Assembly: GCA_027660625.1 (NCBI GenBank)
Contig: JAQDNC010000001.1
Span: forward strand, 62,001-126,000
DNA: 64,000 nt
From: Coriobacteriaceae bacterium AM100-PB1-1D-6A
GTDB taxonomy: Bacteria; Actinomycetota; Coriobacteriia; Coriobacteriales; Coriobacteriaceae
Direction: 5' to 3'
Each line of letters opens with the position of its first letter. Within the stretch, counting starts at the first letter, position 1. The position numbers and the translations under genes were made by a program. Under the pieces are notes generated by a model. It was not told the DNA's origin, ran no database searches, and saw nothing but the letters and a program-made list of their open reading frames with translations. This document shows, piece after piece, positions 37,981 through 47,387 of this stretch.

Positions 37981-39893
37981 AGGGCGCGGACCTTCGGCTC
38001 ATCGTCGAGTTGCGGAATGGTGCCCACCACGTTGTCGGCCAGCCAGTCCATCTCGACGATTTGCGTGCTCGGCAGTGGGGGAAAGCCCTCGATCTGCACC
38101 ACGCCGTCTTGGCTATGGAGCTCGCCGCCAAATGGATTGATGGAGCCCTCGACGATGCCATTGCGCAGTAGCTGAACAAGCTTGCGCGTCTGATAGGGCA
38201 GGCCCGGAGCGTAGCGAATGTCGATAACGCCCGAGCTCATACCATACCAGTAGTTGACGGCGCGAACCTGGCTGTTGTCACTGGTCTCATCCCAGGTGCC
38301 ATGCAGCAGGCTTCGCACGATAAGCTCGTAGTAACGGCCCCAGTTCCATACCGGCATGGCGATGCCGACGACCTTGCCATCGACCAGGCGGTGGAGTCCG
38401 TAGGCCGTGGGGTCCTCCAGCGACTTGGACATGTCGACACCGGTCATAACACTCACGCCTTCGCGGCACATGGCCTCGGCAAGACCGCCGGCGGGTACAT
38501 CGCCCCAGGTGAGGATTACCTGCGCGCGAGGGTCGAGCAGCGAGGCGCCGATGGCAAAGGCGTTGATCTCGCTAAGCGCGCCCGACGCAAAGACCGACGC
38601 GTGGTAGCCAATGCGATGGTTGTCCGCCATGCTAGCCGCAAGGGCGCCCAGGAGGAACTTGGCCTCGTACATCTTGCCAAAGTACGAACGGACGCTTTGG
38701 TGGGGAAGGCCGATAGAACAGTTAAGGAACCGAACCTGGGGATACTCAACGGCTGCCCTGAGCGTGTATTCCATCAGGCGGTGCGAGGTCGAGAAGATGA
38801 CGTTGTCTCCATGTTTGACAGCCGTTTCCACGGCGGCGTAGAACACGTCCGGATCGTGGCAGTCCTCGAACGCCTCGGTGCGCACGATACCGCCAAAGTG
38901 CTCGTCGAGATACTGACGCCCTTGGTCGTGTAGGCTGTCCCAGCTCGACGTTGCACAAGGGAATTCATGGATAAAGGCGATGCGCAGGGGATTGGCCGCC
39001 GAATAGACGGTCTTGCCCATAAAGAAGTTGAGCACACCGGAGGTGGACTTGGCGGGCGACTCTTCCTCATCGACACTCGGCGCTTCGACAAGATCGACCT
39101 TGTCCTCGTCATTTTTGCCGGCAATGACCAGCTCGCGCCAAATTTTGCACAGGCGGTTTACGACGATATCCGTCGGCGTATCCAGCAGGCGGTCCTGGTT
39201 GTACACATTGAGGTAGACGAGCATGGCGTCGGCGGGCGTAATGTCCAGGTGGTCGCCGCCCGCGCGAAGGTAGGCGCGCTTAAAGAGCAAGAAGGTGTGG
39301 CGCAGGTAGTCGACCTTTTTCTGCGGCCATTTTTCGATAAGGTTCTGACCGAGCATCTTGGCGAGTGTCTCGTAGCTTCCCTCACGCGAGAACTCGATCT
39401 CGTATAGGGGGCAGACGCGCCAAAACGCGCAGAACTCACCGTATAGGCGGCTTTCGACGGAATCCCATGTGCCGGGGTAGAGACGGGTAATCTTGGCCGA
39501 AACCGTCGGGGCGTCCAGGAATTTGAGGACGCTGACGCGCTTGTTGCCCTCTTGGACGTAAAACCGATGCATGAACTCGGTGACGATGATGGGGTCGCGA
39601 TAGCCCTCGGTCACCTGGATGTCGTAGAGGTTGGACCACTTGCGGGCGAACTCGGTGCTAAACGGCAGCAGGGGCATGAAGTTGCACGAAAAGGCGGACT
39701 GACGGCCCTTGGTAACCGTTCCGACGACCATTTCGAGCGGAATGTCTCTTAGGCCGACATTCTCTCGCTGACCTAAGGGGAGCTGGGCGACCAAGCTATC
39801 GAGGTCCGTGAGGTACGGATGCTCGCTTTGACTAATGGCGCGACGGCGTCCCTGCTCGCCGCGCTTGCGTGCTTGACGATAGGCCTCTTCCAT
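37977..39893 (-). CDS. Cytoplasmic BMP-family protein with N-terminal ParB-like domain
   Basis: A 638-residue protein. The N-terminal 150 residues contain a ParB/Srx-like segment (IPLEMVVGTVTKGRQSAFSC, then YRDPIIVTEFMHRFYVQEGN and KRVSVLKFLDA). The region 305-600 is like BMP/PnrA-type substrate-binding proteins (RIAFIHEFPCATSSWDSLHD, GLPHQSVRSYFGKMYEAKFL, GALAASMADNHRIGYHASVF). There is no signal peptide, so unlike usual BMP lipoproteins it is cytoplasmic. This fusion may be a ligand-sensing regulator rather than a transporter part. Overlaps the phosphoesterase gene by 4 bp. Confidence 0.75.
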   Translation of the reverse strand: MEEAYRQARKRGEQGRRRAISQSEHPYLTDLDSLVAQLPLGQRENVGLRDIPLEMVVGTVTKGRQSAFSCNFMPLLPFSTEFARKWSNLYDIQVTEGYRDPIIVTEFMHRFYVQEGNKRVSVLKFLDAPTVSAKITRLYPGTWDSVESRLYGEFCAFWRVCPLYEIEFSREGSYETLAKMLGQNLIEKWPQKKVDYLRHTFLLFKRAYLRAGGDHLDITPADAMLVYLNVYNQDRLLDTPTDIVVNRLCKIWRELVIAGKNDEDKVDLVEAPSVDEEESPAKSTSGVLNFFMGKTVYSAANPLRIAFIHEFPCATSSWDSLHDQGRQYLDEHFGGIVRTEAFEDCHDPDVFYAAVETAVKHGDNVIFSTSHRLMEYTLRAAVEYPQVRFLNCSIGLPHQSVRSYFGKMYEAKFLLGALAASMADNHRIGYHASVFASGALSEINAFAIGASLLDPRAQVILTWGDVPAGGLAEAMCREGVSVMTGVDMSKSLEDPTAYGLHRLVDGKVVGIAMPVWNWGRYYELIVRSLLHGTWDETSDNSQVRAVNYWYGMSSGVIDIRYAPGLPYQTRKLVQLLRNGIVEGSINPFGGELHSQDGVVQIEGFPPLPSTQIVEMDWLADNVVGTIPQLDDEPKVRAL

Positions 39894-39949
39894 GGTGTCT
39901 ACTCCCTTAGTCGTTTAAACAACGATATGAACCATGGTACCACGATGCG

Positions 39950-39989
39950 AAACCACCACAAAGGTGCCTGTCCCCTTTGCGGTGGTTTT
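39950..39989. repeat. CCACCAC palindromic repeat, copy 4
   Basis: AAACCACCACAAAGG-tgcctgtcc-CCTTTGCGGTGGTTT. It ends at the mscS stop codon and probably serves as its terminator. Confidence 0.85.
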
Positions 39990-40755
39990 AGGCGATGATG
40001 GGGGCGATGGCGCGGATGCAGGCGTCGGCTGCCGTAAAGGTGGTGCTGTCGTCACTGACGATAAAGATGATCTTACCCTTGATGCCAAAGTCGCCGATCT
40101 CGCTAAAGAGCACGTAGGGTTCCTTGTCAAAGCCCGAGATGGGTGAAACGGCGACCTTGGTGGCACAGGCGAGCTCGTCTGCCAGCGCATCGAGCGAGTC
40201 CCACTTTGACGTGTCCTTCACCGCGACGGGAACGACAACGCGTCCAAAGGGCATGAGGTGCACGAGTGTGTTCTTGGAGATGTTGGAGTTGGGGACGATG
40301 ATGGTCTGCCCGCAGGCATCTTCGATGGTCGTGTGGCGCCAGGTGATGTCCTGGACCACGCCTGATACGCCACCGACCTCGATATTGTCGCCGGGCTTGA
40401 TGATGCCCATAAAGGTCACTTGCATGCCGCCGATAAGGTTTGATAGCGTGTCCTGAAAGCCGAGCGAGATGGCGATGCCGCCGACGCCAAGAGCGGCGAC
40501 GAGCGCGTTTGCGTTAATGCCAAAGCAGTTGTCGAGGATAAAGCTGCCGCCGATCATCCAAATGACGGCACGCGCGATGTTGATGAAGATGCTCGATGCG
40601 GGAAGCGGGTTGTCGTCTCGGTTGAGTAGGTGGCGCAGGGTCTTGGATGCCACCTTGGCGGCGATGGCGGTGACTATTACCAAGATGACGGCCCAGATGA
40701 TGTTGTGGACCCAGCGCTGCTCAAAGAAATGAAGAATCGGTTCAAACAATTCCAT
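39988..40755 (-). CDS. MscS-family mechanosensitive channel
   Basis: A 255-residue channel with three membrane segments (about 15-35, 55-80, 85-110). The pore helix-like segment NALVAALGVGGIAISLGFQD is followed by LSNLIGGMQV and the beta domain GDNIEVGGVSGVVQDITWRH with TTIEDACGQTIIVPNSNI, typical of MscS. It would open under membrane tension to release solutes. ATG 40755 follows GGAGGTTTTCCC. Single gene, flanked by a terminator at 40802-40830. Confidence 0.9.
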   Translation of the reverse strand: MELFEPILHFFEQRWVHNIIWAVILVIVTAIAAKVASKTLRHLLNRDDNPLPASSIFINIARAVIWMIGGSFILDNCFGINANALVAALGVGGIAISLGFQDTLSNLIGGMQVTFMGIIKPGDNIEVGGVSGVVQDITWRHTTIEDACGQTIIVPNSNISKNTLVHLMPFGRVVVPVAVKDTSKWDSLDALADELACATKVAVSPISGFDKEPYVLFSEIGDFGIKGKIIFIVSDDSTTFTAADACIRAIAPIIA

Positions 40756-40801
40756 GTAGGGAAAACCTCCTAATGATCATTCAACCATGATACCCACCAA
40801 A

Positions 40802-40830
40802 AAGCCCGTCCGATCACATCGGACGGGCTT
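40802..40830 (-). terminator. Terminator of the ABC transporter operon
   Basis: AAGCCCGTCCGAT-cac-ATCGGACGGGCTT, with TTTTTGG following on the minus strand. Confidence 0.85.
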
Positions 40831-40854
40831 CTGCGCTCGATATAAGGGTTAACG

Positions 40855-40895
40855 AAAACCACCACAAAGGTGCCTGTCCCCTTTGTGGTGGTTTT
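40855..40895. repeat. CCACCAC palindromic repeat, copy 5
   Basis: AAAACCACCACAAAGG-tgcctgtcc-CCTTTGTGGTGGTTTT, the most perfect copy. It lies 8 bp after the ATPase stop. Confidence 0.88.
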
Positions 40896-40903
40896 CTAGG
40901 TCG

Positions 40904-41698
40904 TTAGCTCAGCAACATGCGGTCGTTGGCGAGCTCGCCGCCCGAGACCTCCTCGAACTTCTGCAGCAGGTCGGCCACGGTGAGCGACTTTTTCTCGTCG
41001 CCGGCCACATCGTAGATCACGTGGCCCTCGTGCATCATGATCAAGCGATTGCCCAGACGGATGGCGTCGTTCATGTTGTGCGTGACCATAAGCGTTGTCA
41101 GGTGGTTCTCGTCGACGATCTCCTCGGTCAGATTGAGCACCTTAGAGGCCGTCTTGGGGTCGAGGGCCGCCGTGTGCTCGTCGAGCAGCAGCAGGCGTGG
41201 CTTGGTGAGCGTGGCCATGAGCAGGGTGAGTGCCTGGCGCTGACCGCCCGAAAGCAGACCGACCTTGGCGTTGAGGCGCGTGTCCAGACCGAGGTCCAGG
41301 CGCTTGAGCAGCTCAACGTACTCATCCTTCTCGGCCTTGGTGACGCCCCACGAAAGGCCGCGACGCTGGCCGCGGCGCTTGGCGAGGGCTAGATTCTCGG
41401 CAATCTGCATGTCGGCTGCGGTGCCGCGCATGGGGTCCTGGAACACACGGCCCAGGTACTTGGCGCGCTGCGACTCGCTCAGACGCGAGATATCGGTGCC
41501 GTCGAGCTCAATAACGCCCGAATCGAGCGGATACACGCCGGCAATCATGTTGAGTAGCGTGGACTTGCCGGCGCCGTTGCCGCCGATCACGGTCACAAAG
41601 TCGCCGTCATTCAGGGTGAGGTCGACGCCGGTGAGCGCGCGCTTTTCGGTGACGGTGCCCTTGTTAAAGGTCTTCTTGACGTGCGAGAGCTTAAGCAT
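40904..41698 (-). CDS. ABC transporter ATP-binding protein (TrpZ-like)
   Basis: A 264-residue ATPase: Walker A GGNGAGKST near residue 40, Q-loop FQDPMRGTA, signature LLSGGQRQALTL, Walker B LLLLDEHTAALD, H-loop MVTHNM. ATG 41698 lies within the end of the permease gene (8-bp overlap), indicating coupling. With the permease and the lipoprotein it forms a three-gene importer of the type that carries aromatic amino acids in other Gram-positives (TrpXYZ); the substrate here is not proven. Confidence 0.92.
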   Translation of the reverse strand: MLKLSHVKKTFNKGTVTEKRALTGVDLTLNDGDFVTVIGGNGAGKSTLLNMIAGVYPLDSGVIELDGTDISRLSESQRAKYLGRVFQDPMRGTAADMQIAENLALAKRRGQRRGLSWGVTKAEKDEYVELLKRLDLGLDTRLNAKVGLLSGGQRQALTLLMATLTKPRLLLLDEHTAALDPKTASKVLNLTEEIVDENHLTTLMVTHNMNDAIRLGNRLIMMHEGHVIYDVAGDEKKSLTVADLLQKFEEVSGGELANDRMLLS

Positions 41699-42614
41699 CT
41701 GCCTCATCCCCCTTCGTGTAGGAGCTGCGGAGCTTATAACGCTCCCAAACCACGGGCACGCACAGAGCCACAGCGACAATCACAGCGGAGAGCAGCTTCA
41801 TGTCGTTGGCGTCCATGCCCAACTGCAGCACGATGGCGCGGATAAGGAAGTACACCACGGAGCCAAAGACGGCGGAGGCAAGACGGACGCTAAACTGCGT
41901 GAGGCCGCCGGGCAGCAGACGGCCGAGCACCTCACCGATAACAATGGCGGCAAGACCGATAACGATGGCACCGGTGCCCATACCAATGTCGGCATACTTC
42001 TGGCTCTGGCAGATGAGCGCGCCCGAAAGGCCGATGAGGGCGTTGGAGAGCACGAGGGCGATCATCTTGGTGGAGTTGGTGTTGACGCCCAGGGCGCGGA
42101 TCATGTACTCGTTGTTGCCGGTGGCGCGCAGCGCCGAGCCGATCTCGGTGCCAAAGAACCAATACAGGATGGCAACGATAGCCACGGCGAGCAGGATGCC
42201 CAAGATGATGGCAACGGTGGACTGCGGCAGACCGGTCATATTGCTGACGGCCGAGAACACGGTGCCCTTGGCAAGAATGGGCGTATTGGACTTGCCCATG
42301 ATGCGTAGGTTGATGGACCACAGGCTGATCTGGGTGAGGATTCCGGCGAGGATCGCGGGAATCTCAAAGACGGTGGTCAGAATGCCCGTGACGGCGCCCG
42401 CGATGGCGCCGGCGCACATACCGGCCAGCACGGCGAGCAGCGGGTCGACGTTGTTATTGACGATGAGTACGGCGCAGACGCAGCCGCCGAGGGCAAAGCT
42501 GCCGTCGCAGGTCATATCGGGGATGTCGAGCAGGCGGAACGTGATAAACACGCCAAGCACCATAATGCCCCAGAGGACGCCCTGCGAAACGGCGCCCTGC
42601 AATGCAATGAGCAT
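41691..42614 (-). CDS. ABC transporter permease (TrpY-like)
   Basis: A 307-residue integral membrane protein with about 8-9 helices, of the BPD_transp_2 (branched-chain type) permease class. Recognisable stretches are FRLLDIPDMTCDGSFALGG near residue 27 and LPGGLTQFSVRLASAVFGSV near the C-terminus. It forms the channel of the importer with the downstream ATPase. RBS TAGGAGG before ATG 42614. The 203 bp between it and the lipoprotein gene hold a hairpin (42719-42747) that may set their expression ratio. Confidence 0.88.
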   Translation of the reverse strand: MLIALQGAVSQGVLWGIMVLGVFITFRLLDIPDMTCDGSFALGGCVCAVLIVNNNVDPLLAVLAGMCAGAIAGAVTGILTTVFEIPAILAGILTQISLWSINLRIMGKSNTPILAKGTVFSAVSNMTGLPQSTVAIILGILLAVAIVAILYWFFGTEIGSALRATGNNEYMIRALGVNTNSTKMIALVLSNALIGLSGALICQSQKYADIGMGTGAIVIGLAAIVIGEVLGRLLPGGLTQFSVRLASAVFGSVVYFLIRAIVLQLGMDANDMKLLSAVIVAVALCVPVVWERYKLRSSYTKGDEADA

Positions 42615-42718
42615 GCTTCATACCTCCTAGGATAGGGTGGACACGTGATGTTCCATAATAGCGGTAACAATGAATATAAGAACGGCAGGCAAACGTTTTG
42701 TTATATCTGAAACAAGCA

Positions 42719-42747
42719 GGGCGAACGCCGGTCTATGACGTTCGCCC
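42719..42747 (-). terminator. Hairpin between lipoprotein and permease genes
   Basis: GGGCGAACG / CGTTCGCCC, 9-bp stem, 11-base loop, no clear T-run. Likely partial terminator or mRNA-stabiliser so that binding protein exceeds permease. Confidence 0.55.
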
Positions 42748-42817
42748 CAATGGCTCAGATATTGAATAACGCAGCTATGGGCGAGAACGAACCCTAGATG
42801 CGTTACGGCGCATGGTG

Positions 42818-43798
42818 CTACTCGTCCAGGGCGGAAAGGTCGATGCCCAACGCCTCGGCCATCTCGTCGTTCTTGACGACGACCAGGTTCTTGCTCGAGA
42901 GGTGCTTGATCGGCATGTCTTCGGGCTTGGCCTCGCCCTTCAGGATCTTAACGGCCATCTCGCCCGCGGCGTAGCCCAGGTCCTCATAGTTGATGGAGAG
43001 GGTGAACAGGCCGCCGGCCATGCACATACCCTCCTCGCCAGTCACGAAGGGGAGCTTGTTCTCCTTGCAGATCTGACCGACCTGCGAAGCGCCCGCGGCG
43101 ATGGTGTTGTCGGTGGGGGAGTAGAGCGCGTCGACCTTGCCCACGGCGGACTCGACGACGGACTGGATCTCGTTGGAGCTCGAGACGGTGAAATCGGTGT
43201 ACTCGAGGCCCAGCTTGTTGAGCTCCTTCTTGGCGGCTTTGATCTGGACGTCGGAGTTGGACTCGGCGGTGCAGTAGAGCAGGCCGACCTTTTTAACGTC
43301 GGGCAGGACCTTCTGCATCATCTCGAGCTGCTCGGCGACTGGGGTGAGGTCGGAAGCGCCCGTGACGTTGGTGCCGGGCTTGTCGTTGTCCTGGACCAGG
43401 CCGGAGGCGGCGTAGTCGGTGATGGCACAGCCCACGATGGGGATATCGGCCGTGGCGCCGGCGGCAGCCTGCGCGGCGGGCGTGGCGATGGCATAAATCA
43501 GGTTGACGTTGTCGCCCACAAACTTGTCGGCAATGGACTTACACGTGGACTGGTCGTTCTGGGCGTTCTTCTGGTCGATCTTGACCTTAAGGCCGCTCTC
43601 CTTGATGGCCTTGACAAAGCCGTCGTTGGCGGCATCGAGTGCGGAGTGCTCGGTGAGTTGCAGAACGCCGATGGTGTAGTCGGAACCGGCGGCAGCAGAG
43701 CCGGAACCAGAGTTGCCGCCGCATCCGGCGAGCGGGGCGAGCGCGAGCAGACCGGCGGAGACCAGAAGGCTCCTGCGGCTGATGGTGATGTCCTTCAT
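42818..43798 (-). CDS. ABC transporter substrate-binding lipoprotein (TrpX-like)
   Basis: A 326-residue lipoprotein. The signal peptide ends in lipobox LAPLAGCGG (Cys near 26), preceded by the RRSLL start. The mature part begins SDYTIGVLQLTEHSALDAAN, typical of the PF04392 ABC binding-protein family, and includes VGLLYCTAESNSDVQIKAAK. ATG 43798 follows GGGGGTAATG. It is the first gene of the importer operon. Substrate is probably an aromatic amino acid or similar ligand, by analogy only. Confidence 0.88.
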   Translation of the reverse strand: MKDITISRRSLLVSAGLLALAPLAGCGGNSGSGSAAAGSDYTIGVLQLTEHSALDAANDGFVKAIKESGLKVKIDQKNAQNDQSTCKSIADKFVGDNVNLIYAIATPAAQAAAGATADIPIVGCAITDYAASGLVQDNDKPGTNVTGASDLTPVAEQLEMMQKVLPDVKKVGLLYCTAESNSDVQIKAAKKELNKLGLEYTDFTVSSSNEIQSVVESAVGKVDALYSPTDNTIAAGASQVGQICKENKLPFVTGEEGMCMAGGLFTLSINYEDLGYAAGEMAVKILKGEAKPEDMPIKHLSSKNLVVVKNDEMAEALGIDLSALDE

Positions 43799-43958
43799 AT
43801 CATTACCCCCAGTATAAAAATGGCTGGAAACACTGCACTGGGACAAAGTGCAAGTGGAACTATAGTAGCGCTGATGTCCATTTTTACAACAGCCTGGCGG
43901 GTTTTTTAATACAGAATCGGATGGGCGGTACGGGTAGTCGAATGGGCGGCGGAGGGTC

Positions 43959-44744
43959 TTATGCGGCGGAGGCGGCGTCGTCCTCGTCCAGGGCGGCGAA
44001 GAGCTTCTTGCCGTCGAGGAGACGTGTGGTGACGTTTCTCATGCGGCCGATCTCAACGGTACGCAGCGTGTCGTCGGCGCCTCGCGCGTCATAGACCGTT
44101 CCCAGCAAATACGAGATGCCGTCTCGTTGCTTGATGGCAAAGGGCCGGAGTGTCATCCGCGCCACTTCGACCTCTCCGCGTGCCGTGACACTCGAAATAT
44201 CAAAACTCACCGTGGTTCCGTGGTCGATGGCCTGCTCGATGAGCTCGCAGGCATCGATGCGCTTGACGGGCGTGCGTGTGGCCTTGGTGGATTTGTCGCC
44301 TGCGCTTGGAGCAGGCTCGGGTGCATCGAGGTAGCCGCGAACGTCGGCACTCGCCATGGCGACCAGGTGCTGCGCCATGCTTTTTCGAATGGCGATGGGC
44401 GTAGAGCGGTTGCGCATGACCATGCCGTGGAGCCGGATGATCTCTTCGTCGGTGAGCGGACGGGTCAAGAGCCGATACCCCACGCCGCGCTTGTATTCAA
44501 TTTCGTATCCGGCATGGCGAAGTGCGGAGATGGCGGTGTAGATGCTGCGCCGCGCCGCCGAGATGGGCATGCGGGCGGGGTCGTCGGGATGGGCGAGACG
44601 CCGGATCAACTCATCGGAAAGCATGGCCTTGTCCTCGCCGGTGTTTTCGCTTAATAGTTGCAGGATGCGAACGGCGCGATAGGCTGCCATCGAGGCGGCG
44701 CCCCTCGTCGTGGTCTCGTAAGTTTCAACAGCGGTTTCGGTCAT
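43959..44744 (-). CDS. WYL-domain transcriptional regulator
   Basis: A 261-residue protein. An N-terminal winged helix-turn-helix (about 15-80; RRSIYTAISALRHAGYEIEY, RGVGYRLLTR) is followed by a WYL-type effector domain (about 145-240; MTLRPFAIKQRDGISYLLGT, then RTVEIGRMRNV). WYL proteins sense nucleotides or nucleic acids. ATG 44744 has GGAAAGG 11 bp upstream; GTG 44753 is an alternative. Monocistronic between the importer operon and asnS; target unknown. Confidence 0.85.
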   Translation of the reverse strand: MTETAVETYETTTRGAASMAAYRAVRILQLLSENTGEDKAMLSDELIRRLAHPDDPARMPISAARRSIYTAISALRHAGYEIEYKRGVGYRLLTRPLTDEEIIRLHGMVMRNRSTPIAIRKSMAQHLVAMASADVRGYLDAPEPAPSAGDKSTKATRTPVKRIDACELIEQAIDHGTTVSFDISSVTARGEVEVARMTLRPFAIKQRDGISYLLGTVYDARGADDTLRTVEIGRMRNVTTRLLDGKKLFAALDEDDAASAA

Positions 44745-44925
44745 GGCGTCCACGTCCTTTCCGTTTTGGGTGGCGACGGTATGGAGCCTAGGACGCGGGG
44801 CTTTCCCAGGGGTGCAGGACGCTCCGGGCGGTCGGTAGTCGTCGGCAAGCGGCGGGTCGAGTTTTCAACAGCCCTGCTCAACTGACCAAAATCTTGCCAA
44901 AAGCTTGACGGATACTGTTGAAAAA

Positions 44926-44953
44926 AGCGCCCCTCGGCTTGCCGAGAGGCGCT
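44926..44953 (-). terminator. Terminator of asnS
   Basis: AGCGCCCCTCGGC-tt-GCCGAGAGGCGCT with TTTTT on the minus strand. Confidence 0.85.
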
Positions 44954-44993
44954 GGCGTGATGCGCTGGAACGCGTTTGGTGGCGCTGTGGCGA

Positions 44994-46397
44994 TTAGAAG
45001 TCGGCGTTGCCCACGGTGCGCGGGTGCGGCAGGACGTCGCGGATGTTGCCCACGCCGGTCAGATACATGACCAAGCGCTCGAAGCCCAAGCCGTAGCCGG
45101 CGTGCTTGCAGGAACCGTAGCGGCGCAGGTCAAGGTAGTACTTGTACTGCTCGGGATTCATGCCCAGGTCCTTGATGCGGGCCTCGAGCAGATCCAGGCG
45201 CTCCTCGCGCTGGGAGCCACCGATGATCTCGCCGATGCCCGGCACCAGGCAGTCGGCGGCGGCGACGGTCTTGCCGTCCTCGTTCATGCGCATGTAGAAG
45301 GCCTTGATCTCGGCCGGGTAGTCGGTCACAAAAGTCGGTCGCTTAAAGTGCTCCTCGGTCAGGAAGCGCTCGTGCTCGGTCTGCAGGTCGATGCCCCAGC
45401 TGACGGGGTAATCAAACTGGTGGCCAGCAGCGACTGCCTGCTCCAGGATCTCGACGGCCTCGGTGTAGGTAACGCGGGCAAAGTCGGAGTTGGCGACATG
45501 GTCCAGGCGCTCGAGCAGACCCTTGTCCACAAACTTGTTGAGCATATTGAGCTCGTCGGGGCAGGTTGCCATGACGTCCTTGAGGACATACTTGAGCATG
45601 GCCTCGGCGTTATCCATATAGTCGTTAAGGTCGGCAAAGGCCATCTCGGGCTCGATCATCCAAAACTCGGCGGCGTGGCGCGTGGTGTTGGAGTTCTCGG
45701 CACGGAAGGTGGGGCCAAAGGTGTACACGTCGCCAAAGGCCATGGCAAAGTTCTCGGCATTGAGCTGGCCGGACACGGTGAGGCTCGCATGCTTGCCAAA
45801 GAAGTCCTGGCTCCAGTCGACCTCGCCGGACTCGGTGAGGGGCGGATTTTTGGGGTCGAGCGTGGTCACGCGGAACATCTCGCCGGCGCCCTCGCAGTCG
45901 CTCGTGGTGATGATGGGGGTGTTGACGTAGACAAAGCCCTGCTCCTGGAAGAAGCGGTGGATGGCGGCAGCCGCGACAGAGCGAATGCGGAAGACGGCGC
46001 GGAACAGGTTGGTGCGCGGGCGCAGGTGCTGCTGGGTGCGCAGGAACTCGACGGTTGCGCGCTTCTTCTGCAGCGGGTAATCCGGGGCGCTGACGCCCTC
46101 GATCTCGATGGAGGTGGCAGAAAGCTCGAAAGGCTGGGGCGCATCGGGGGTCAGCTTGACGGTGCCGGTGCAAATGAGTGCGGCCGAGACGTTTTGATGG
46201 GCGATCTCGTCGTAGTTGTCGAGTGCATCGCGGTTCATGACGACCTGCAGGTCGCGGAAGCAGCTGCCGTCGTTGAGCGTAACGAAGCCAAAGTTCTTCA
46301 TGTCGCGGACGGACTTGACCCAGCCGGCAACGGTGACGGTTTGGCCGCCGAGCGACTCGGCATCGGCATAGAGCTGCGCGATTTTGGTGCGGTTCAC
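44994..46397 (-). CDS. asnS: Asparaginyl-tRNA synthetase
   Basis: A 467-residue class IIb synthetase. The OB-fold anticodon-binding domain (about 15-100; [20 protein letters not shown]) is followed by the catalytic domain with motif 2 [20 protein letters not shown] and motif 3 [15 protein letters not shown] near the C-terminus. The HVANSD-containing insert is typical of AsnRS rather than AspRS. It charges tRNA-Asn. GTG 46397 is chosen because GGGAGG lies 5 bp upstream; the frame extends further without conserved sequence. Its presence means Asn-tRNA is made directly. Confidence 0.95.
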   Translation of the reverse strand: MNRTKIAQLYADAESLGGQTVTVAGWVKSVRDMKNFGFVTLNDGSCFRDLQVVMNRDALDNYDEIAHQNVSAALICTGTVKLTPDAPQPFELSATSIEIEGVSAPDYPLQKKRATVEFLRTQQHLRPRTNLFRAVFRIRSVAAAAIHRFFQEQGFVYVNTPIITTSDCEGAGEMFRVTTLDPKNPPLTESGEVDWSQDFFGKHASLTVSGQLNAENFAMAFGDVYTFGPTFRAENSNTTRHAAEFWMIEPEMAFADLNDYMDNAEAMLKYVLKDVMATCPDELNMLNKFVDKGLLERLDHVANSDFARVTYTEAVEILEQAVAAGHQFDYPVSWGIDLQTEHERFLTEEHFKRPTFVTDYPAEIKAFYMRMNEDGKTVAAADCLVPGIGEIIGGSQREERLDLLEARIKDLGMNPEQYKYYLDLRRYGSCKHAGYGLGFERLVMYLTGVGNIRDVLPHPRTVGNADF

Positions 46398-46509
46398 GTA
46401 TCCTCCCATAACGGTTGAATGATAGTTATCCATACAGTTCGATATTCTAGCAGCTCGGCTCATTTGGGCTATACAGATAAGGCATTGGCGGGATGGTTTT
46501 TCAAACGAA

Positions 46510-46541
46510 AAGCGCCCGCGGCCAAATGGTCGCGGGCGCTT
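46510..46541 (-). terminator. Terminator of the EIIA gene
   Basis: AAGCGCCCGCG / CGCGGGCGCTT, 11-bp stem, with TTTTCG on the minus strand. Confidence 0.88.
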
Positions 46542-46577
46542 GACGAGGTGCCTTTTGGCTGTGTGCGCGGGACCTGG

Positions 46578-47141
46578 CTACTTGGTCTTGGCTACCAGCA
46601 GCGGGTCGCCAAGCTTGACGAGCGGGTTGCCGCCGATAAGCGTGCCAGACTCGCCGACGTGGTCGATGCTCTTGAGGCGGTCGAGCTCAGAGATGATGAC
46701 GGTCACGATGTCCTCGTGACCGGCGGCCTTGATAGCGTCGCGGTCGAAGCTGATGAGCGGCTGGCCGGCCTTGACCGTGTCGCCCATCTCGACGAAGCGG
46801 GCAAAACCCTTGCCGTTCATTTCCACGGTGCCCAGGCCAACATGGATGAACACGCGAAGACCGTCCTCGGTGATCATGCCGATGGAGTGGTTGGTGACGG
46901 TGGTGGCGCCGATACGGCCGTTAGCGGGGGCGTAAATGGTGCCGGTAATGGGCTCGATGCCGTAGCCCTGGCCGAGCATGCCCGAGGCGATGGTCTCGTC
47001 GGGAACCTCACTCAGATTGACGAGCACGCCGTTGACAGGAGCGTAGATGACGCCTTCGCGGGTGGCGAAGCTTGCTGCGGGCGGAACGGACGCCTCGCCC
47101 GACGAAGTGAACGTGGACTTGAGCGAATCGAGCAGACCCAT
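46578..47141 (-). CDS. PTS glucose-family EIIA component
   Basis: A 187-residue stand-alone EIIA of the Glc family: YAPVNGVLVNLSEVPDETIA, APANGRIGATTVTNHSIGMI and the phosphorylated His in VFIHVGLGTVEMNGKGF. It receives phosphate from HPr and passes it to an EIIB domain. ATG 47141 starts MGLLDSLKSTF behind GGAGGCATCT. It is not next to a transporter gene. The EIICB at 54972 lacks its own IIA domain and is a plausible partner. Confidence 0.9.
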   Translation of the reverse strand: MGLLDSLKSTFTSSGEASVPPAASFATREGVIYAPVNGVLVNLSEVPDETIASGMLGQGYGIEPITGTIYAPANGRIGATTVTNHSIGMITEDGLRVFIHVGLGTVEMNGKGFARFVEMGDTVKAGQPLISFDRDAIKAAGHEDIVTVIISELDRLKSIDHVGESGTLIGGNPLVKLGDPLLVAKTK

Positions 47142-47387
47142 AGATGCCTCCAACGTATCAGGCGCGCATGTTGCACGCGTGTGGTTTGCCGGAAACGTTT
47201 CGTACGTGTTTCCCAGCACGGTCAGCGCTCCTATTTTACGCTGTCCAACGATACCTCTGAACAGCGATTTTGTGATATATCAGTTGAAGGCCAACTTATT
47301 GCGGGGGTGTTTCTGCGCCGCGGGCTCAAGTGGGGTACGCTAAGGTGCGAAAAACGAGTGCGCACGAATCGCACGGAGGGAGCACCT

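Noticed and set aside
46398..46577. T-box leader for asnS
   Set aside because: No AGGGTGGNACCGCG-like T-box sequence or specifier stem was seen upstream of asnS; the region holds only the EIIA terminator.
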